The notes under the pieces: model-generated
Told to the model about the DNA's origin: nothing
Seen by the model: only the letters and a program-made list of their open reading frames with translations
Database searches by the model: none
Translations under genes and position numbers: made by a program
Shown: piece by piece, positions 58,736-64,000 of the stretch
Layout: every line of letters begins with the position of its first letter
Numbering within the stretch: position 1 is the first letter of the stretch
Assembly: GCA_963802275.1 (NCBI GenBank)
Contig: CAWDIB010000004.1
Coordinates: forward strand, 1,277,167 to 1,341,166
Direction: 5' to 3'
Length of the DNA stretch: 64,000 nucleotides
Source of the DNA: CAZMZW01 sp963802275
GTDB lineage: Bacteria; Chloroflexota; Anaerolineae; Anaerolineales; Anaerolineaceae

Positions 58736-59488
58736 TTAGCCGATGGCTGATCGCAGCGCCTTGGATAACTCAATAAATTTGGGGCTGTAACGTACATCCT
58801 CCTGCCGTGGGCGCGGCAGGTCCACCCCGATATCCAGCAGGATGCGTCCCGGCCGCGGCGTGAGCATGATGATGCGGTCTGCCAGCAGCAGCGCTTCCGA
58901 GATGGAGTGGGTGACCATCACCACTGTCTTGCGGCTGGACTGCCAGATGCGCAGCAATTCCACTCCCATCCGTTCGCGGGTGAGCGCATCCAGACCGCCA
59001 AATGGTTCATCCAGCAGCAGCACATCCGGGTCCTGGATCAGCGCCCGCGCCAGCGCCACCCGCTGCGCCATGCCCCCCGAGAGCGAAGAAGGCCAGACAT
59101 TGGCAAATTCCTGCAAACCAACCAGTTCGATCATCGCCTTTGTCCGCCTGCTGCTCTCTTCCTGGTTCACCCCTTTCAGTTCAAGTGGCAACGAAATATT
59201 TTCCGATACGGTGCGCCACGGCATCAGGTTTGCCTGCTGAAAGACCAGCCCGATGACCGGGGTCTTTTCGGGATGAAAAAAATGAACGCTTCCCTTGCTG
59301 GGTTTCAATAGACCGGCCAGGATGCGCAGCAGGGTCGTCTTGCCGCTTCCAGATGGCCCCAGCACACATAGAAAATCCTGGGCATTCATCTGGAAGGAGA
59401 TATCCTTCAGCGCTTCTGTGATCCCGTTTTTATCGCGGAAGGTCATCCCCAGGTTGCGGATGCGGATAACCTCTTCGGTTCTTCCCAT
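58736..59488 (-). CDS. ABC transporter ATP-binding protein (FMN-riboswitch operon)
   Basis: A 250-residue ABC ATPase of the nitrate/sulfonate/thiamine-type class. Walker A LGPSGSGKTTLLRILAGLLK, Q-loop VFQQANLMPWRTVSENISLP, signature LSGGMAQRVALARALIQDPD, Walker B LLLDEPFGGLDALT and the H-loop MVTHSISEALLLADRIIML are all present. It is the last gene of the operon, 11 bases after the binding-protein gene, and powers uptake with the permease. Its place downstream of an FMN aptamer points to riboflavin or a precursor as substrate. Confidence 0.88.
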   Translation of the reverse strand: MGRTEEVIRIRNLGMTFRDKNGITEALKDISFQMNAQDFLCVLGPSGSGKTTLLRILAGLLKPSKGSVHFFHPEKTPVIGLVFQQANLMPWRTVSENISLPLELKGVNQEESSRRTKAMIELVGLQEFANVWPSSLSGGMAQRVALARALIQDPDVLLLDEPFGGLDALTRERMGVELLRIWQSSRKTVVMVTHSISEALLLADRIIMLTPRPGRILLDIGVDLPRPRQEDVRYSPKFIELSKALRSAIG

Positions 59489-59499
59489 TAACGATATCC

Positions 59500-60477
59500 T
59501 TACCCCGGCAGAAAATCATTGCTGAACATTTCGGCAGCCTGGAGTGGTTCTTTCAGCAGCTTCATGTCGGTGAGAAGTTGGATCATATTCTCCCAGGTAA
59601 TCCGGTCAGAAAAACCCGGTTTTTCAGCTTTCCACAATTCGATTGAAGATGCCAGCACCGCCTTCTGCAGTGCCTGGTCAGCAGATGCCAGGTTTTCCAC
59701 GAACTTTTTACAGATTTCGTAGGCTTCGTCAGGGTGGGCAATCGTGTACTCAATCCCGTCCAGGGTGGCTTTGACCATCTTCCTCACCAGCTCTGGCTTT
59801 TCTCGAATCGTCCTTTGGTTGGTTATCAGTCCGTTGCCTACTAAAACACCCTCAGGAGCTGAAATGACATTCACCTGGTAACCCTCACTTTTTAGTTTGA
59901 CCGGTTCGTTGGCAACATAAATGACAACCGCATCCTCAAGACCATCCATTAATGCCTCAACTTGTGTGTACTGAATGGAATCCAGGGTGACATCACTCTC
60001 ACTCAACCCGCCGGCGTTCAGGATGGCTTTCATTCCGATATAACTGGCGCCGAACAATCCCGGGATGCCGATCTTTTTCCCACGTAGATCCGCTGGTTTT
60101 TCTAAGTTTTTTTCGGCAAAGGAAACCACCCCCACTGGATAGCGCTGGTACCACTGCATCACATACACCACCGGCAAACCCTGCGCCCGCGCCAGCGGCA
60201 CCTGCTCGCCGGACACCACGGCAAACTGGAGCTCATCCGCACCCACCAGGGCCATGCTGTCCGTCTCTTTGATGTAATCTAAAGTGACCTCCAATCCTGC
60301 CTGACGGTAAAACCCTTTGTCAATGGCCACATACAGCGGTGCAAATTGTACATTTGGGATATACCCCACCGGCAACCGCACTGTGGTCAAACTTCCTGTT
60401 GTGCCATCAGATGGTCTTACTGCACAGCCAGCCAACAAAATACCGATCAGAAATAATAATTTTCGTGAATATTTCAT
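59500..60477 (-). CDS. Substrate-binding lipoprotein (RibY-like) of the riboflavin ABC importer
   Basis: About 325 residues. The signal MKYSRKLLFLIGILLAGC has a lipobox. An NMT1/THI5-like domain follows (RLPVGYIPNVQFAPLYVAID, GFYRQAGLEVTLDYI), then DLRGKKIGIPGLFGASYIGM. The C-terminus ends with a helix-rich tail. The ATG at 60477 has AAAGGAT upstream; an in-frame codon 12 residues earlier is less likely. It follows the permease gene with a slight overlap at the longer start. The operon-level FMN riboswitch suggests it binds riboflavin or a relative, as described for RibXY of Chloroflexus. That link is inference from context. Confidence 0.82.
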   Translation of the reverse strand: MKYSRKLLFLIGILLAGCAVRPSDGTTGSLTTVRLPVGYIPNVQFAPLYVAIDKGFYRQAGLEVTLDYIKETDSMALVGADELQFAVVSGEQVPLARAQGLPVVYVMQWYQRYPVGVVSFAEKNLEKPADLRGKKIGIPGLFGASYIGMKAILNAGGLSESDVTLDSIQYTQVEALMDGLEDAVVIYVANEPVKLKSEGYQVNVISAPEGVLVGNGLITNQRTIREKPELVRKMVKATLDGIEYTIAHPDEAYEICKKFVENLASADQALQKAVLASSIELWKAEKPGFSDRITWENMIQLLTDMKLLKEPLQAAEMFSNDFLPG

Positions 60478-60494
60478 TTTGGATCCTTTCAAAT

Positions 60495-61286
60495 TTAATC
60501 CTGTCTTTGCCACCTTAAAACGCGCCGCTCAATGAACAATACGCTGCCATATAAACACAAAGCCATGAAAATGAGGGTAAAAACAGCCACGAAAACCAAC
60601 GCGGTGTCATACTGACCGCGCCCGACATTGATCAGGAAACCCAGCCCGCGGTCAGCCCCCACCAACTCACCCACCACCGCACCAATTACCGACAGGGTCG
60701 CCCCGATGCGTAAACCGCCCAGCAGAACCGGAAGGGCGGCCGGAATTTCCAGGTAGCGCAGCATCTGCAGCCGTGTGGCACGCATGGAATGCATCAGGTC
60801 GCGCAGGCGCTCGGGTACCGCCCGCAAGCCAACCACCGTGTTCACCAGCACCGGGAAGAGCACGATCAGGGCGCAAATGAGCACCTTGGAAAACAGCCCC
60901 GGACCGAACCAGATGACCAGCAGCGGGGCGATCGCCACCATGGGAATCGCCTGGCTGGCCACCAGGAAGGGTGAAAGCATCCGTTCCAGCAGGCTCGACC
61001 TGGCCAGCCAGTATCCCAGCATGGATGCCAGCAGGCTGCCGGAAAAAAGGCCGATCAGCACCTCCAGCAGGGTGGCGCTTAAATTGCGCAGCAGGGTTCC
61101 GTCTGCCATCGCAATAACGGCACGCTCCAATACCTGGCGAGGGGAGGGCAGGATGAAAGCCGGCAGGTTAAAAAGCAGGACTGCCAGCTGCCACAGCAGC
61201 AGGGCAATCGCCAGCGTGGCTGCCATGCTCCATATGCCTAACCGCCTGGCTTGAATGAATTCTTCTTTTTTGGTTATCTCTTTCAT
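60495..61286 (-). CDS. ABC transporter permease (RibX-like)
   Basis: A 263-residue protein with about six membrane segments. The BPD-type loop is in VPERLRDLMHSMRATRLQML with EIPAALPVLLGGLRIGATLS, which contacts the ATPase. It is the first gene after the FMN riboswitch. The ATG at 61286 has no good Shine-Dalgarno except a GGGG inside the expression-platform hairpin, so its translation is probably switch-controlled. Together with the binding protein and ATPase it makes a complete importer. Confidence 0.85.
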   Translation of the reverse strand: MKEITKKEEFIQARRLGIWSMAATLAIALLLWQLAVLLFNLPAFILPSPRQVLERAVIAMADGTLLRNLSATLLEVLIGLFSGSLLASMLGYWLARSSLLERMLSPFLVASQAIPMVAIAPLLVIWFGPGLFSKVLICALIVLFPVLVNTVVGLRAVPERLRDLMHSMRATRLQMLRYLEIPAALPVLLGGLRIGATLSVIGAVVGELVGADRGLGFLINVGRGQYDTALVFVAVFTLIFMALCLYGSVLFIERRVLRWQRQD

Positions 61287-61289
61287 AAA

Positions 61290-61330
61290 ACAAATGCCCC
61301 GAAACCGGGGGGCTTCAGGGCAGCATTTGC
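61290..61330 (-). promoter_or_regulatory. Expression platform of the FMN riboswitch
   Basis: Between the aptamer and the permease ATG, CAAATGC pairs with GCATTTG around a GC-rich hairpin (GCCCC/GGGGC). The minus-strand TGCCCTGAAG at 61314-61323 is exactly complementary over ten bases to CTTCAGGGCA at 61456-61465 in the aptamer. This would let the ligand-free and ligand-bound folds exchange, exposing or hiding the start region. Confidence 0.65.
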
Positions 61331-61339
61331 AAAAAAGAA

Positions 61340-61466
61340 CCTTCTTTTATCCGGACTGTAACCGTCGACCCCGGGATTGCACCGGGTCTGCGCATCTCAG
61401 CGCTCGTGGGTTTTTACCACCGATCGGGAATTGAGACCTTGTGGTCCCGCACCCTGCCCTGAAGGA
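61340..61466 (-). promoter_or_regulatory. FMN riboswitch (RFN element) aptamer
   Basis: Read on the minus strand the sequence has the RFN landmarks in order. These are AGGGCAGGGTG, GATCGGTGGTAAAAACCCAC, GACCCGGTGCAATCCCGGGG, GACGGTTACAGTCCGGAT and the closing AAAGAAGG that pairs with CCTTC. FMN aptamers switch off riboflavin synthesis or uptake genes when FMN is high. Here it precedes an ABC importer of NMT1-type, which makes the operon a riboflavin-class uptake system. A TPP riboswitch was considered and excluded. Confidence 0.92.
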
Positions 61467-61476
61467 ACTGCCCATA

Positions 61477-61503
61477 TTTTACACCTTTTTTATTGTCTGC
61501 CAA
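61477..61503 (-). promoter_or_regulatory. Promoter of the riboswitch-controlled operon
   Basis: On the minus strand TTGGCA (61498-61503) and TAAAAT (61477-61482) are separated by 15 bases, a little short of the optimum. Transcription would start near 61470, four bases before the aptamer's first stem. Confidence 0.5.
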
Positions 61504-61533
61504 TGTGATTCGCAATAACAATCACCCTGACGG

Positions 61534-61539
61534 TATAAT
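61534..61539 (+). promoter_or_regulatory. Promoter -10 box of the GNAT acetyltransferase gene
   Basis: TATAAT lies 11 bases before the ATG at 61551, giving a leader of only about three to five bases and no Shine-Dalgarno. It diverges from the riboswitch operon. Confidence 0.5.
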
Positions 61540-61550
61540 GCTGTTTGCGC

Positions 61551-62006
61551 ATGTCCAACCTTGCTGATTTTGAAATTAAGCCGGCTTCCTGGCTTGACCT
61601 GTTTGCCGTCCAGGAAATTGAACGCGTCTGCTTCCAGGAGGATGCCTGGCCGTTGCTTGAGTTGATGGGTGCCCTCACCTGGCCGGGCATCGTGCGCCTC
61701 AAGGCAGTCAATGATCATCAGATGGCCGCTTTCATCGCCGGGGATGTCCGCCGCAGCGAGCAGATCGGCTGGATACTCACCGTTGGCGTGCTGCCCGCCT
61801 ATCACCGGCTGGGATTGGCTTCATTGCTCATGCGCGAATGCGAAGTGCACATGAAAATGCCGCGGGTCAAGCTCAGCGTGCGCCGCTCCAACCTGCCCGC
61901 CATCCAGCTTTACCAGAAATTAGGCTATACCCAGGTGGATGTGTGGAAAAATTATTACCACAACGGCGAAGATGGCATTGTCATGGCAAAGAAAATCGAT
62001 GGCTAA
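61551..62006 (+). CDS. GNAT-family N-acetyltransferase (RimI-like)
   Basis: About 151 residues with a GNAT core. FAVQEIERVCFQEDAWPLLE is like RimI, QIGWILTVGVLPAYHRLGLA SLL carries the acetyl-CoA loop (here split RLGLAS), and PAIQLYQKLGYTQVDVWKNY is the final helix-strand. RimI-type enzymes acetylate the N-terminal Ala of ribosomal protein S18. Other GNAT substrates are possible. The ATG at 61551 is used; an upstream TTG is not supported. It overlaps the next gene by eight bases. Confidence 0.8.
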   Translation: MSNLADFEIKPASWLDLFAVQEIERVCFQEDAWPLLELMGALTWPGIVRLKAVNDHQMAAFIAGDVRRSEQIGWILTVGVLPAYHRLGLASLLMRECEVHMKMPRVKLSVRRSNLPAIQLYQKLGYTQVDVWKNYYHNGEDGIVMAKKIDG

Positions 62007-62646
62007 GAAGTCTGGACTAAAAAACAGCACAATCCCTCGACAGGGCCGGTTTGAAAAAGTTTTCCTGCTGCTGGTGTTTGGCGGCGTCGCTCCTATTGGC
62101 TTTTTTCTCTGCGGCTGGTGGGGTGCCTATCTGTATGCTCCTGAAAAATTGATCCCCTTCTTTGCTTTGGGTTGTTTAACTTTAGGCCTCCTGCTGGATG
62201 TCCTTTTCCTTCGGCGCTGGTTGCAGATTGCTTATCGGTTTCACCCCGTCATCCTGGTTGCCATTTTTCTTTTTTATTCTGTCGGTACGTTTGGTTTTTT
62301 CATGGGGGCTCCGCTCTTCAATGCACTTCTTGGTCCCTGGGCTGGCTTTTACACCGGTCGGCGCATCAAGGCAACCAATCCATCCGACCGCAAAGCCATC
62401 ATTCACCGCGTCAGTTTGTTCACTGCCTTTGTCCTGGCAGTTGCCTGCCTGGCAGCTCTCTTTCTGGCTGCCCATGAGCCTACTCTCGCAGCCAATATCC
62501 ATGGCATGCTGAATGATATGCTGGGATTGAAAATCTTATTGGATAATCAATCCATTCTGATTTTTTCCACACTGGTGGGGATCAGTCTTGTGACCTTAGA
62601 ATATTTCCTAACTCGAATTTTTACCCGCATCGGATTGAAACATTAG
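61999..62646 (+). CDS. Polytopic membrane protein, unknown
   Basis: About 215 residues with five or six membrane segments (VFLLLVFGGVAPIGFFLCGW, LIPFFALGCLTLGLLLDVLF, PVILVAIFLFYSVGTFGFF). It starts at ATG 61999, overlapping the acetyltransferase stop by eight bases. The cytoplasmic N-terminus is basic. No catalytic motif or known family is apparent. It is convergent with the DsbB-like gene, overlapping its stop by four bases. Confidence 0.7.
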   Translation: MAKKSGLKNSTIPRQGRFEKVFLLLVFGGVAPIGFFLCGWWGAYLYAPEKLIPFFALGCLTLGLLLDVLFLRRWLQIAYRFHPVILVAIFLFYSVGTFGFFMGAPLFNALLGPWAGFYTGRRIKATNPSDRKAIIHRVSLFTAFVLAVACLAALFLAAHEPTLAANIHGMLNDMLGLKILLDNQSILIFSTLVGISLVTLEYFLTRIFTRIGLKH

Positions 62647-63137
62647 GCCTTTTTCTTAAATCCGTTGTAATACCTCTGGGTGGTCAGTAAAAGGATGATC
62701 AATAAAAAAGCAGTCAGTGCCATCATGGGAATGGTAATGTAACCGAATTCAAGGACGTAATTTTTGGCACAGGAAACCCCGCTTCCGAAAGGTTGACATT
62801 GTAAAACGGATTGACTGCTTTCAATAAGGATGCCATTGTAAATGGAGTTGTGGTAAATGGAGATAACCGCCCCAATGACGGCCAGCCAAATCGGATAAAA
62901 AGTGAATTGCTCATCTCTTTTGATCAATGCCAGCCCCAGCAAAACAGCAAGGGGATACATGAAAATACGCTGGAACCAGCACAACTTGCAGGGTTCAAAG
63001 CCGGCCACTTCGGAGTAGAACAGACTGCCCAATGTCGCCACCAGGGAAACCAGGAAGGCCAGTCTCAAACCATTGCTGTAGAAAAAGCGTACAAATTCTT
63101 TATGAAATTTTTTCCCTAAGAGGATGAATTGGATCAT
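62643..63137 (-). CDS. Disulfide bond formation protein B-like (BdbC/DsbB)
   Basis: About 164 residues with four membrane segments. SEVAGFEPCKLCWFQRIFMY has the CxxC that pairs with quinone, and SVLQCQPFGSGVSCAKNYVL carries the second Cys pair in the external loop. It would reoxidise a thioredoxin-like DsbA/BdbD partner, which is not in the window. The ATG at 63137 is chosen; a longer frame begins with TTG at 63167. Its stop overlaps the convergent membrane protein by four bases. Confidence 0.85.
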   Translation of the reverse strand: MIQFILLGKKFHKEFVRFFYSNGLRLAFLVSLVATLGSLFYSEVAGFEPCKLCWFQRIFMYPLAVLLGLALIKRDEQFTFYPIWLAVIGAVISIYHNSIYNGILIESSQSVLQCQPFGSGVSCAKNYVLEFGYITIPMMALTAFLLIILLLTTQRYYNGFKKKA

Positions 63138-63271
63138 CCCGATTAAATAGAAATATTTGGGATGCAATAGTCATCACTGCCAGGACTCTATTAACGGTGT
63201 TGATCATTTTGGCTTTACTGCATTTTCGCTGATGATGAGAGAATAAAGGTTTGATTGATCATCTTATTTCA

Positions 63272-63968
63272 TCATTCTTTCAGTGCAAACTCCACCGCTG
63301 CCTCGGCGTGAATAGCGGTGGTGTCAAACAAGGGAACGGAGACATTCACCTGTTTGACCAGCAGCGGGATCTCGGTGCAGCCAAGGATGACCGCCTCTGC
63401 GCCTCTTTTTGATAAGTTTTCAATAATGTTGATGAACCGAAGCTCTTGAACCCTCTTGCAGGATCCCCAGGCACAGCTCATTAAAGATAACCTGGTTGAT
63501 GAATGTTCTTTCATCAGGTTCCGGAACCAGGACCTCCAACTGGTATTTTTCTGCCAATCTGCCCTTGTAGAATAGTTCTTCCATGGTGAATTTCGTCCCC
63601 AGCAGGCCGATTTTTTTATGGCCGGCTTCTTTGATCTTTTCAGCGGTTGCATCCACGATGTGCAGGATGGGGATTTGGATTTTTTGTTGAATGTCATCCG
63701 CCACCTTGTGCATCGTATTGGTGCAGATCAGTAGGAAATCAGCCCCACCGCGTTCCAGTTTTTTGGCTGCATCAATCAATAATTCAGCTGCCAGGTCCCA
63801 ATTCGCTTGCTGTTGTAGTTTTTCAACTTCGGCAAAATCGACCGAGTACATCAGGCATTTGGCGGAATGCAGCCCGCCGAGTTTTTCTTTGACCTTTTCA
63901 TTGATGATGCGGTAATACTCCGCCGAAGATTCCCAGCTCATCCCGCCGATCAGTCCGATGGTTTTCAT
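63272..63968 (-). pseudogene. Aspartate/glutamate racemase family, one frameshift
   Basis: The first 160 residues (MKTIGLIGGMSWESSAEYYR, FLLICTNTMHKVADDI with catalytic Cys, MEELFYKGRLAEKYQL) read in one frame. The C-terminal part (AEAVILGCTEIPLLVKQVNV with the second Cys) reads in another. One surplus base near 63450 explains it, and 697 = 3x232 + 1 agrees. With the frame restored, a normal racemase of about 231 residues results (RacD/YgeA type). Either a true disabling mutation or a base-calling error. Confidence 0.75.
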
Positions 63969-64000
63969 TGTCTTTCCTTTTCGTGTTGAAATGAATATAA

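Noticed and set aside
58736..61286. Nitrate, taurine or thiamine-pyrimidine importer
   Set aside because: These are the common labels for the protein families, but the FMN riboswitch in front of the operon supports a riboflavin-class substrate.
61340..61466. TPP riboswitch, expected beside an NMT1/THI5-like transporter
   Set aside because: The conserved elements (AGGGCAGGGTG, GACGGTTACAGTCCGGAT) are those of the FMN aptamer, not the TPP aptamer's CTGAGA and ACCTGA blocks.
1..64000. CRISPR array, rRNA, complete insertion sequence or known defence system
   Set aside because: No regular direct repeats with spacers, no rRNA-like stretch, no transposase and no recognisable restriction, toxin-antitoxin or abortive-infection genes were seen. 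The only methyltransferase is phage-encoded and has no nuclease partner.

Overview
The window looks like chromosome from a Chloroflexota bacterium, most likely of the Anaerolineae. This is inferred from gene content and style, not from a search: many short lipoproteins, an FMN riboswitch in front of a RibXY-type ABC importer, a GH116 glucosidase, a corrinoid methyltransferase pair, no peptidoglycan or outer-membrane cluster, and many genes whose TATAAT box lies only 6-11 nt before the ATG. Most of the 50 kb of chromosomal genes are intact, closely spaced and in short operons.

Layout. 0-9 kb: the end of an SbcC/Rad50-type ATPase runs with stop-start overlaps into two GT4 glycosyltransferases and a small protein. 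Then come a HAD hydrolase and a histidine phosphatase (minus strand), a promoter, a P5C-type aldehyde dehydrogenase with a two-subunit CoA-transferase, and a UbiA-type prenyltransferase. 9-12.9 kb: a YcgN-type cysteine-cluster protein, a TolB-like propeller lipoprotein, a DUF2807 adhesin-like lipoprotein and a DUF3048 lipoprotein.

12.9-26.7 kb: a prophage-like block, entirely on the minus strand. It encodes packaging (small and large terminase subunits), portal, a maturation protease joined in frame to a capsid protein, head-completion proteins, two GH25-type proteins, a holin-like protein, a methyltransferase and a receptor-binding-type tail protein. I find no integrase, repressor, replication gene, tail tube or tape measure. 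The packaging half is open, but five genes of the capsid-to-tail half carry single-base frameshifts. Palindromic repeats lie between genes and also in frame inside phage genes. It is either a decaying prophage or a domesticated capsid module, unless the indels are sequence errors.

27-46 kb: a small membrane ORF, AmrS-type radical SAM enzyme, MutS2, a GH116 glucosidase, MgtC-family membrane protein, nitroreductase, a NYN-LOTUS protein, two DUF218 proteins, a HAD phosphatase, a UroD-family methyltransferase and its corrinoid protein flanking plsY, two tRNA-Ser, a CitE-like lyase, a PP2C phosphatase coupled to a VWA/FHA membrane protein, RNase HII and a GT2.

47-64 kb: tRNA-Pro, two tandem esterase lipoproteins, gatC-gatA, an M3 oligopeptidase, a lipoprotein of unknown function, a UvrD/PcrA helicase, peptidase T, a DNA polymerase III delta'-type clamp-loader subunit, the FMN-riboswitch-controlled ABC importer, a GNAT acetyltransferase, DsbB-like protein and a frameshifted Asp/Glu racemase.

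No CRISPR array, complete insertion sequence, rRNA or recognised defence system was found.
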